From the NCBI GenBank assembly GCA_009801015.1, contig VHZZ01000404.1, positions 101,594 through 127,362 of the forward strand: DNA of 25,769 nt, read 5' to 3'. This stretch comes from Silene noctiflora (lineage: Eukaryota > Streptophyta > Magnoliopsida > Caryophyllales > Caryophyllaceae). The translations under genes were made by a program, and so were the position numbers. Positions 9,002 through 17,246 of this stretch are shown here, piece by piece. Every line of letters starts with the position of its first letter. Positions within the stretch are counted from its first letter, which is position 1. The notes under the pieces are model-generated. The model was not told the DNA's origin and searched no databases. It saw nothing but the letters and a program-made list of their open reading frames with translations.

Positions 9002-10245
9002 TGTAACACCCTCATACCTCAAGGCACTTTACCAAGGACTGCCTCTAGACATGGGAGTGCTATCATCCCGGTTACCCGAGGTAGTGTACATCACAGAAAC
9101 CATAATGAAACATAATTAAGATTAAATTTATTTAAATGATAATAAACTCCCAAAAATACCAATATAAATACAATCCAAAACCCAAAACTGTGACATCAAA
9201 ATAAACTAAAGTGTGCGGAAGCTAAAACTGCTAAGATTGGTGATGACTCTGCCCCTGCCAATCCCGTAGCAACATCAACAATGATAAGCATCATCACCTG
9301 CTAAGCCAACTGCTCACCATCCCTGAATGGATCACCATAATTTTGAAAACAGAAACGGGGTCAGTCAACTATACAATAATATACCATAGCATCACATAAA
9401 ATGAACATCCAATGTAACCAAAACCACCACCTCCAAACTCCATAGTAACCAGTAACTGACAATACACCAAGGTGTGTAGTCCTGCCAGATTACCCATCGC
9501 AATAGGTAATCCACACCGCCAGTGGGGACCGCAACCTTACCACCAAAATATCCACTCACGCATGAGCGAACCCAAATCCATTAATGTGCACATCCCCCTT
9601 GCGTGGAGAAACACAAGAGGCGAACAATGGGGGTAAGGTCATCTCTCACAATGGCTCACAATACCATCTTCAAACTCCAACAATAACATTCATATAACAA
9701 GCATATCATGAGCATATCATAAACAGTAACAAATATCGTCATAGAGCTACATATATCATTCTAAAGCCAACTGAGTAGGGAAACCCAACCTGATAAGAAA
9801 TTCCAACAGTCACAGCAAGGAAATCAGAAAGTTTTTTCTACGAAGTCTCCTCTTATAACATAATTAATGAATCAAAACAACGAATAAGGCAATCTAATCC
9901 CAAAACCCCCAAATACTCTAATTAGGGTTTCATTATCGTACCATATAAACCATAAAAAGCTAGACCAAAGACTTACCCAATTGATTACAAAAGCCAAGAT
10001 GTGAAAATCCCCCAACAAAGATGAATTCACGTCTTTGGATTGATAGAAAGTAGAAGTGAGCAGTACTACGTTGCTTTGTGTGTAAAAAGGTGATTTGAGA
10101 ATGTTTTAAAATGAAAAGACAAATAACACTACCTCGCATTCTATTTATAACATACCGCGTAAAAATACGTAACGAACCGGACACCCGGTCGAGTACGGGA
10201 CACTCGACCGAGTAAGCCACACTCGACCGAGTGCAGGACACTCGA
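9002..10245 (-). repeat. 5' LTR of the gypsy element, truncated at its U3 end
   Basis: It is homologous to 2253-3430 of the 3' LTR. Its inner end is intact (plus strand TGTAACACCC at 9002). Its outer end breaks off inside the fourth 19-bp unit (ACTCGA, then unrelated copia sequence), so about 170 bp of outer U3 are missing. The TATA box is at 10141-10149. A 62-bp segment at 9549-9610 is absent from the 3' LTR. Confidence 0.9.
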
Positions 10246-10850
10246 ATCGCATGAGTCTAATGATCATGAAACGTACAATTCCATAATCATTCAGGGGGGG
10301 CTATCTATTTTCGAAGAGCATAATGCCAAGAAGTTCCTTGTTGAGCTTGAAAAGCGTTTTGTGAAAAAACAAAAGTCGAAAAGTAGTACTCTTTTAACGA
10401 GTCTAGTCTCCATGCTGAGGTATAAAGGAACAGGGAACATAAGGGAGTACATTATGGAAATGTCTCGTATTGATTCAAAGTTAAAGGCACTTAAGTTGGT
10501 CTTGTCTGAGGACTTGTTGGTGCATTTGGTTTTGAGATTTCTTCCTAAGAAATTCAGTCACTTTACTGTCAGTTACAACTGTCAGAAGAAGAAATCGACT
10601 CTAAATGAGCTTCTTTCTCATTGTTTTCAAGAGGAAGAGAGGTTGAAGCAAGAAAAGACAGAAAACGCTCATTTGGCATCATCCTTTAAGGATGGTAAGA
10701 AAAGTAAAAAAGGGTAAGGAAGTTGCAGTTATGCGACCACCAAAGAAGCAAAATACGGAAACTAAAGAGCCTGAAAATTCAGAAACTAAGGAATCAGGAT
10801 GCTTCTTTTGTGGAAAGCAAGGTCATTATAAGAAACATTGCATAAAGTAC
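10246..10850 (+). pseudogene. gag: Copia gag with CCHC zinc knuckle, broken
   Basis: It reads SLMIMKRTIP, a stop, then NAKKFLVELEKRFVKKQKSKSS, LTSLVSMLRYKGTGNIREYI, LVLRFLPKKFSHFTVSYN and LNELLSHCFQEEERLKQEK, a typical UBN2-type copia gag. A single-base change in the A-run near 10710 moves the frame by one, after which KEVAVM leads to the zinc knuckle CFFCGKQGHYKKHC. The gag N-terminus is missing. The protein would have bound element RNA in virus-like particles. Confidence 0.85.
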
Positions 10851-11560
10851 CACGCTTGGCGTGAGATGAAGGGTATGTTTCTTTCTTTTTTCTGTTATGA
10901 GGTCAATTTAATTTCGGTACCTAACCACACTTGGTGGATAGAATCTGATGCTACTACTCACATAAGTGTGTCCATGCAGGGTTGTCTCAGCTGCCGAAAT
11001 TTGGTTGATGGTTAAAGATACATCTGTGTGGGGGATACATGACAAAGCAGTTAAAGTTAAAGCTATAGAGACATTTAGGTTATTATTAATTAAAGACTGG
11101 AAATTATTTCGATTTGAAAGAGACTGTTGTTGTACCATCATTTAGACATAATTTTGTTTCAGTTTCTACTTTGGACAAATTTGGTTATTGTTGTTCATTT
11201 GGAAACAATAAATTCCGTCTTTTTCATAATTCAAAGTTTGTTGGTTCAGGTTCTTTATCTGGATATGATAACCTGTATTTGCTTGATACACATGTCTCTT
11301 TTAATGAAACCTTGCATGTAAGCTACAGGGGTACCAAAAGAAAATTGACAAATGAGAATTCATCATCATTATGGCACATGAGAATTCATCATCATTATGG
11401 CACAAACGTTTAGGACGTACATGTTTCTTAACAAAGAATTGAAAGACTCGAGACAGATAAAATTCTTGATTCTCTTGATTTTTCAGACTTTAATGTTTGT
11501 ATAAATTGTATCAAAGGGAAACAAACAGATAAAACGAGATTAGGTGATGAAAGAGCTTAG
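10851..11560 (+). pseudogene. pol: Copia protease and GAG-pre-integrase, broken
   Basis: The protease block reads WWIESDATTHIS where functional relatives have W-W-I-D-S-G-A-T, so both the catalytic Asp and the Gly of the active site are changed. Further on come TVVVPSFRHNFVSVSTLDKFGY and GSGSLSGYDNLYLLDT. A pre-integrase block is split by a 26-bp tandem duplication: SSSLWHM ends the first copy, and SSSLWHKRLGR continues in another frame from the second copy. CINCIKGKQT near 11500 is the remainder of the integrase zinc-binding motif. Several other stops are present. Confidence 0.8.
11353..11404 (+). repeat. Perfect 26-bp tandem duplication inside the copia relic
   Basis: 11353-11378 and 11379-11404 are identical 26-mers (TGAGAATTCATCATC...GGCACA). 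26 is not a multiple of three, so the duplication breaks the frame. The absence of differences suggests it is younger than much of the surrounding decay. Confidence 0.95.
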
Positions 11561-11870
11561 ATGTCTTAGAACTTATTCATATAGATATTCGTGGTCCATT
11601 CTCTACGGCTTCTTGGAATGGTCAACATTATTTTATTACGTTCATAGATGATTACTCTGGATATGGCTACCTATATCTAATTCATGAGAAATCTCAATCA
11701 CTAGATGTGTTCAAATTATTTAAGGCTGAAATTGAAAATCAACTTGGCAAAACAATGCAATAAAGTCAAATCTAACCGTGGTTGTGAATATTGCAATAGA
11801 AATGATGGGTTAGGCGAAAAATGTCCAGGACCTTTTGCTAGATTCCTAGAGGAATGTGGAATCGTTCACT
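11561..11870 (+). pseudogene. pol: Copia integrase core, partial and broken
   Basis: ELIHIDIRGPFSTASWNGQ carries the first catalytic Asp; ITFIDDYSGYGYLYLIHEKSQS follows. The second Asp block reads SNRGCEYC instead of the usual S-D-R-G-G-E-Y form, so the catalytic Asp is Asn. FARFLEECGIVHS is the last integrase segment. The Glu-containing part and the whole integrase C-terminus are missing, because the next residues (QKWIDAM) already belong to the RT N-terminus. Confidence 0.85.
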
Positions 11871-12425
11871 CACAGAAATGGATTGATGCCATGCACAAAT
11901 GAAGAGATAAAGTTCATGATTGACAATGACGTTTGGGACCTTGTTCCATTATCAGAAGGTAAGAAACCCATTGGTTGCAAATGGATATTTAAGACCAGAA
12001 GGGATTCAATTGGTAATGTGACAAGGTATAAGGCACGTCTTGTCACTAAGGGCTACACTCAAAAGGAAGGCATTATTGATTATAAGGAGACTTATTCCCG
12101 AGTTTCATCGAACGACTCCTTCAGGATTATAATGGCAATTGTGACATATTTTGATCTTGAGTTACATCAAACGGATGTTAAGACGGGGTTTCTCAATGGT
12201 AACATTGAAGAAACAATTTATATGCAACAACCAGAACATATTCAAAGAATATGGTCTGCAAATTAAAGAAAATCATTTATGGATTTAAGCAAACTCCTCA
12301 TCAATGGTACTACAAATTTCATCAAATTGTAATGTTTTAGGGTTTTGAGACTAATTTATTTGGTTGATGATTGTGTATATTACAAGTTCGGTGGGAGTAA
12401 GCATATCTTTCTAGTTTGTATGTCT
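11871..12425 (+). pseudogene. pol: Copia reverse transcriptase N-terminal part, broken
   Basis: QKWIDAMH, a one-base frame change, then EEIKFMIDNDVWDLVPL, GCKWIFKTRRDSIGNVTRYKARLVTKGYTQ, DYKETYSRVSS and TDVKTGFLNGNIEETIYMQQPE. After 12255 the frame changes repeatedly, but KKIIYGFKQ, QWYYKFHQI and LVDDCVYYKF can still be picked out, ending near FLV at about 12420, just before where the YVDD catalytic motif should be. RNase H and the 3' LTR are missing. Confidence 0.85.
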
Positions 12426-12464
12426 ACTGGAAGCTAAGGATATAATCTGAGAACTCAAGTTCGT

Positions 12465-12572
12465 CAGTTCATCCTATTCCTATAGATTTATCAGGTACGC
12501 TTCCGCTACTCCGATATACAGTTCATCCTATTCCTATAGATTTATCAGGTACGCTTCCGCTACTCCGATATA
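12465..12572. repeat. Perfect 54-bp tandem duplication
   Basis: 12465-12518 and 12519-12572 are identical (CAGTTCATCCTATTCC...CTCCGATATA). It lies just beyond the last recognisable copia sequence. No coding function seen. Confidence 0.95.
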
Positions 12573-13333
12573 CCAATTAATTTAGTATGAAATTATGGTC
12601 TTATTAAAGATTTAATTCTAACAGAAGAGAGTATTATAGTTTCCTCAACGACTAAATAGCATACTAATTAAACAAGGTATATAGTACAATAATATGAGTA
12701 CAAATATGATATATTGAACATAGTATAGTAATTAACCCAACCCTAATGATGAAATGATGGGCTATTTAAAGACGTAAATAGAATACTAATTAGGAATGAG
12801 TTTGTGACGAGGCCTAGGAAGAGACGGGGATGCATCATATCTTCCATAATCATGTGTGTTTGCTCTCAGCAGTCTTGCATGGATGTAAAACTCGTCATTC
12901 TCATTTATGGTTGTGGATGCTTCCTGCGTTCAACCATACATGTAAAATCAAGGAACAAATTGAATGTTCAACAAAATATGACGGGGTAGCAATAATTTGA
13001 ACGGTCTAAATGACTTATATTACAAAGTATGCGAGCTAGTATAAGCAAACGAAAATGCTAAAATGTTCAAATTCTAAGATAATATTATCGTCTATGTTGC
13101 TCAGACTCGTTTAGAAGTATCAAGTGTCGGACTCGGCCATTTTTATGAAAATATGCATATTTTGGTTTATAACGAGATGTCGAAGTGTCATACCTTGTAC
13201 GAGTGTTGAGTGTCGGATACAGGTGTGTGGAGGAATTAGACGAGTCGGAGTAACGTAGGTTATCATCAGATGTTATAAACCAATCAGATGACATTTTTTT
13301 TTAGTTTTCTACCTTAACACTTGGTAAAACGGC
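12573..13333. other. Intergenic DNA without recognised gene
   Basis: AT-rich sequence with a few short ORFs lacking motifs. The part at about 13095-13260 is rich in GTCGGACTCGG / GTGTCGGATAC words, resembling a dispersed plant repeat built on gtgtcgga-type units. A related flavour appears at 24786-24990. Confidence 0.5.
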
Positions 13334-13339
13334 TTTATT
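13334..13339 (-). terminator. AATAAA polyadenylation signal candidate
   Basis: The minus strand reads AATAAA 73 nt downstream of the TGA of the candidate small secreted protein gene (stop 13412-13414). The location fits a 3' UTR. Confidence 0.4.
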
Positions 13340-13411
13340 AACTCTAAAAGAAGAAAGAAAAATTCAACAAAAAGGGAGAATGGAAACAAAATTATGAGTA
13401 AGTAGGTCACC

Positions 13412-13754
13412 TCATTTGCGCCTAGACTTTCTGGGGTCATCAAGCTTCTCGTGGAAATAAACTTGGATTGTCGACCTGCAAATAATCAATTAGCGCAGCT
13501 CAGTTCGATGATATGCATGCAGCATGCACTTGACATTTCAAGAAGATTGTTTTAAACTTTGTAGACACAGAGTTTTACTACGGTAATGAATGCCTAATCT
13601 TTTAAGTTTGTGAATTCAAACTCACAAATTAAAGAATGCAACCTACTCCGTATATGGCAAAACTTAACGTACCTGCAGATGAAATTGATACAAATGAAGC
13701 TGAAATAATGATTAAAAGCAAGCATAAGTTCTTGGTTATTGGCAAGAAGCCCAT
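13412..13754 (-). CDS. Candidate small secreted protein gene (two exons, about 49 residues)
   Basis: Exon 1 starts at the ATG at 13754-13752 and encodes MGFLPITKN followed by the hydrophobic run LCLLLIIISASFVSI and SSA, a textbook signal peptide with a likely Ala cleavage site. Splice donors follow at once: GTACGT (exon end 13673), or a GT four bases further on (exon end 13669). An acceptor TTATTTGCAG precedes 13475. With exon 1 ending at 13669, exon 2 reads STIQVYFHEKLDDPRKSRRK then TGA, giving a 49-residue preprotein with a basic C-terminus (86 + 64 nt, in frame). With the stronger donor, the frame would instead read GRQSKFISTRSLM and run on. A TATA-like AAATAAATAC (13805-13814) and AATAAA (13334-13339) frame it. 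I do not recognise the family. It could be a peptide-hormone precursor or a chance ORF. Confidence 0.4.
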
Positions 13755-13804
13755 GATGTTTAGGAGAATCTCTCAAATTCTGTTAATCTTGTAAAATCAA
13801 TGCT

Positions 13805-13814
13805 GTATTTATTT
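13805..13814 (-). promoter_or_regulatory. TATA-like box of the candidate secreted protein gene
   Basis: The minus strand reads AAATAAATAC about 51 nt upstream of the ATG. The surroundings are AT-rich, so this is weak evidence alone. Confidence 0.3.
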
Positions 13815-14778
13815 GTTAATTATCAGGCAAATGCATGAAATTGTGTCTTGTTGTTGTTGTTTAGTTTGGTGCAAAAGACATGAACTTTATGTATGAGTTG
13901 CATTTCTAGTTAGATAAAGATAACACAATCATTAATTTTTATAGGTAAACAATGTCATCTCGATCTATGTTATTTTAATTATTATTATTATTAAATCATA
14001 TAGTAAAGCTGAGATGAGACCACTTTCCTTTTGTTGGGGCTCAACACTACTAGTGGATTTTTTTACGGACATTGGCTAAAATAATGTCATAAAATTGATA
14101 AAAATAAAATATATTGTTGCAATGAAATATGTGAGGAAAATCTCACATGAAATGATAACTTTCTAATGAGTATCTAAATGAATAAGACGGTCTTGGTTTC
14201 GCTCCTACTCAAAACAACTAGGCAAAACAAGAATTGAATTGATGCATAACTTTCTAATGAGTATCTAAATGAATTAATAGATGACATCTGAACTGCTACA
14301 GATTGTACTTTTTTACTAGATACCAAGTATTAAAGAGTATACATAATCTAACGAATTGACAAAATAAATAACGACGTTCGAATTGCAAGAGTTAGATAGA
14401 GAAGTTTTATTAATTGCAAACTTTATGAAAATACTTGTATTATTAGGAAATTAATTTCTCCTAGCTTTTGATGGGTGGTGGTGGTTAAGCCTAGGGTTAT
14501 AGTATCAATAATTCCCTTGTATGAGAATATTTTTGTCAATTTATAAGCTTAGTGATCAATGCCAAAGTGTAACTATTTTAGGTAGTGCCTACATTTTGAT
14601 TGCTATAAGTACATGTTAAATGGTTTACAGAAATAGTTGGAGTATATGCATGGATATTGATATAATATGGCAATTCATTTACACATGAAATTCTTCCTTT
14701 TTATGCTTCAACAAGTAAAGATATTTCCTTGTAGGCAAAACACCTTAACGAGGCTTTTTGTGAGAGGTCTCTTTGAAG

Positions 14779-14797
14779 AGACGGATTTCATCCGTCT
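14779..14797. repeat. Hairpin AGACGGAT-TTC-ATCCGTCT
   Basis: Perfect 8-bp arms (14779-14786 and 14790-14797) around a 3-base loop. Similar agacggat...atccgtct palindromes are frequent in some plant genomes as MITE ends, but no complete element could be delimited here. Confidence 0.55.
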
Positions 14798-15139
14798 TCA
14801 ATAATAAGAATTTGTGAAATAGTTGTCAGGGTCCTAATCTAGAATTTATTAGCCATCAACTTCTTAATATTCATAGAAAAGGGCACGTAACCTCATGTTT
14901 ATGTCTCGTTCTATATTCATGGATACTGTTGATATTCCGTATTACACAAAATACATGCATGCATCAACTATCTTGGAACGTATTTTAACTTGATGACCTA
15001 TTTTTGACGATCTTCCACAATCCACAATATATACTCTGTATTATTTATTTCTGTGTGAGAGAAATTTGTTAATTTCGTACCAACATCTTCTAAAATCGTA
15101 ATTTGTAGTTTAGCCATCAAACATATAGAAAAGAACAGG

Positions 15140-15158
15140 AAAAAAAAAAAAAAAAAAA
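15140..15158 (+). repeat. Poly(A) tract, 19 A
   Basis: A run of 19 A. No retroposed coding sequence was recognised immediately upstream, so it is most simply a mononucleotide microsatellite. Confidence 0.8.
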
Positions 15159-15249
15159 GATAATCGTTCTAAACCTTATTAGCGAATTAAAATGGATAAA
15201 ATTTGTCATTATCTCTAAGTCACAAACGTTTAACCTACCTTTTGCTTGT

Positions 15250-15560
15250 CTGAACTGACTTATATGAGCTTAATTTTTCTTAATTGAACTTAATTATAGT
15301 AGCTTAATTTTTATAAATTGAATTTATAAAACTGAATTAATTAATTCAAAAACAAAGGGTATAAATTGAACTAAACTTTTTTGAACCGAATTTAGAGGAG
15401 TTGAACTGAGCTTATAGGAGCTTGACTTTTTTGAACTGAACTTAATTGTAAGAGCTAAACTAATGTTATAGGAGTTTGATGTTTCTTAACTGAATTTATA
15501 AGAGTGGAATTGAACTTATATGAGGTGCACTTATCATAACTGAACTTATAATAATTAAAC
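15250..15560. repeat. Degenerate repeats of TGAACTTATAGGAGCTTGA-like units
   Basis: The words TTGAACT, CTGAACTTA and TTATA(G)GAGCTT recur many times with variable spacing over about 300 bp. Units are too diverged for an exact period by eye. Probably a decayed tandem or simple repeat; no coding potential. Confidence 0.6.
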
Positions 15561-16160
15561 AGACTTAAAAAGGGTGACTTTAATTCAAAAAGAACACGAC
15601 CCGAGTCTTATTTTCTTTTACCAATTGGGTAGAAAGATTGATTATGTTTGGATGATCTTTATAAGTAGGGATATGGATTGGCTAAAATAGGTATTATAGA
15701 CAAGTAGTGCTTCTAATCATCCCTAAAGACAAACAACATTCACCAAATACCAAACTTTTGATAAGACAAGAATGGTGGAGAATAAAGCAAGTGAAGCACT
15801 AATCTTCTTTTGTTAATCCCATTTTAATTGGTTAAGAGAGTTCTCTTTTAGAGCAATCAAATTACATAATTCAAGGTGGTTTCCTACGTATTAATCCTTA
15901 TTGAGTTATTGGTTCATTTTAAGCATACTTTCAATTGATTAATTCATCATGCTTTCTTTGCTTTTAATCCAATAATAATCACTCATTTTTTGGGGTTTAC
16001 TTTGTGCTTTTTTAAATCAAGAGTTACGTAGATATGTCACTAATCTTCTCAACTTGCCGTACTACGAGTAATTACGTGGTCTTCTACACTAGTCCTACAT
16101 GCTTTCGTTAGTCTTTTATGCACAGTATTCATTCAGATATTTGTGACCTCATGTTTTATA

Positions 16161-16219
16161 CTTCCTCCGTTTCTTCACAAAATAAAGTAAATGGAAATTA
16201 TTCACTGGGACAAAGGGAG
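16161..16219. mobile_element. Small Stowaway-like MITE remnant
   Basis: It begins CTTCCTCCGTTTC and ends GGGACAAAGGGAG, near-inverted termini close to the Stowaway signature CTCCCTCCGT, flanked on both sides by TA (16159-16160, 16220-16221). At 59 bp it is much shorter than a usual Stowaway and would be an internally deleted copy. Confidence 0.5.
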
Positions 16220-16448
16220 TATACAATTGGAATAACTGAGTTGGAGTTATTGTTTTCATTTTAAGGTTATATTTAGAGATCTCGAGTATGAGGCCTTGGT
16301 AACTGGTAAGGTGGTTGTTGCCTTTGTGGTCGTATATTGCTCAATAATCATGTGCTGAGATGACAATGAAAACAATTTTTAACATGGTGCAACCCAAAAT
16401 AATCAAATTTTGACAAAAGCGATTTCCTATCAAAATGTACATACATAT

Positions 16449-16693
16449 TAGGGCTAGTCAAACGAGCAGGTCGGGCCGGGCCAAACTTGTTCAACTCGGG
16501 TGCGACCTGAAGAAGGAGCAGGTCGGGTCATCGGGCCTAGTGGAGGTGGACCCAGACCTGATTCGAGGGGCGGGGCGGTTAAGATATGCTTGACTGGGCC
16601 CAACCCTTGTATTTGACAGGTCAGACCAGGTCGGGTAGAAATTGATCCAAGGGCAGGTTGGGTCGGGCCAGCCCGCATGTTTGACTAGCCCTA
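16449..16693. mobile_element. hAT-like MITE, GC-rich, 245 bp, with 8-bp target duplication
   Basis: Perfect 15-bp terminal inverted repeats: TAGGGCTAGTCAAAC (16449-16463) and GTTTGACTAGCCCTA (16679-16693). Flanks are ATACATAT (16441-16448) and ATACATAG (16694-16701), a 7/8 match as expected for an 8-bp hAT-type target duplication. The interior is rich in GGTCGGG/GGGCCGGG words and far more GC-rich than its surroundings. No transposase. The ORF across it is a by-product of composition. Confidence 0.85.
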
Positions 16694-16701
16694 ATACATA
16701 G

Positions 16702-17246
16702 CATGATGAATTGACATATATTACTATTTGACTCCTTAGTTGTATACAAAGCTACTGGAACAACTTTAATGTTGATAACATATAAAAACGGATTCATGAA
16801 TAGAGCACCTTATAAAGTTCAACTAAGCTAACAGACATCTATACAGGTTCTATCCGTGATTGGTGTACATTCAGAAAATTGTACATAACGAAGACCATTC
16901 CATAGTCCCATTATCAACTAGTCTTTCTTTTGACTCATCTTCCTCAAAGCATGTGCCACAAGACTAGTCCAGGAGAATAGTCTCATCCTCTAGCCAATTC
17001 ATGTTCAAACAAAAGGGGAAACTAACTTCAGTATACATTAACTACGCGCCTGTTCATATAATTGCATCGGTCTCAAATCTCAATAATGCATAGTTCAGCA
17101 TTTGAAAGGATGAGAATTTACAAAAGAATCACTAAACTGATGAACATTCAGCCAAGGAATACATTGCTTACCAAAGCTAAATACAAAGCTGAAAAACACG
17201 CCATCGTCACACACTAAGGCATACATAACAAAGTCAATGCCGAGAT
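16702..17246. other. Downstream flank and probable 3' UTR of the DnaJ-X gene
   Basis: Non-coding sequence between the MITE and the stop codon of the DnaJ-X gene. The part nearest 17246 is presumably 3' UTR. I found no exact AATAAA on the minus strand here, so the transcript end cannot be placed. Confidence 0.5.

Larger units (their letters stand above)
2253..10245 (-). mobile_element. Ty3/gypsy chromovirus-type LTR retrotransposon, nearly complete but dead
   Basis: All landmarks are present in minus-strand order: 5' LTR (9002-10245, truncated at its U3 end), PBS (8987-8998), leader, gag with zinc knuckle, aspartic protease, reverse transcriptase, RNase H, integrase, C-terminal chromodomain-like segment, polypurine tract (3603-3613) and 3' LTR (2253-3602). 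The domain order (integrase last) is diagnostic of Ty3/gypsy. The integrase C-terminus and chromodomain-like tail suggest a chromovirus, most like the Tekay/Del clade, which is inference from motif wording. At least ten in-frame stops and several frameshifts interrupt gag-pol. The LTRs have clearly diverged, with many substitutions and a 62-bp indel, so the insertion is not recent. No target duplication can be read because one end is missing. Confidence 0.93.
10246..12425 (+). mobile_element. Ty1/copia retrotransposon relic without LTRs
   Basis: Domains are in copia order on the plus strand: gag, zinc knuckle, protease, GAG-pre-integrase, integrase, RT. It starts inside gag (MSLMIMKRTIP near 10252), directly against the truncated gypsy LTR. 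It fades in the RT near 12425. No LTR, PBS or polypurine tract is visible. It has many frameshifts, a 26-bp tandem duplication and a large internal deletion, and is certainly inactive. Confidence 0.9.
13815..16158. other. AT-rich intergenic DNA without recognised gene
   Basis: No conserved protein motif on either strand. It contains small items listed separately: a hairpin at 14779-14797, a 19-bp A tract at 15140-15158 and degenerate repeats at 15250-15560. Confidence 0.6.

Noticed and set aside
12804-12989. 61-codon plus-strand ORF with several Cys
   Set aside because: No signal peptide or regular Cys spacing, and no promoter or splice context; likely chance.
15140-15158. A19 tract as the tail of a retroposed gene or SINE
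   Set aside because: No pol III boxes, coding remnant or flanking duplication recognised upstream.
16454-16678. 74-codon minus-strand ORF
   Set aside because: It lies wholly within the GC-rich hAT-like MITE and consists of low-complexity Pro/Gly-rich sequence.
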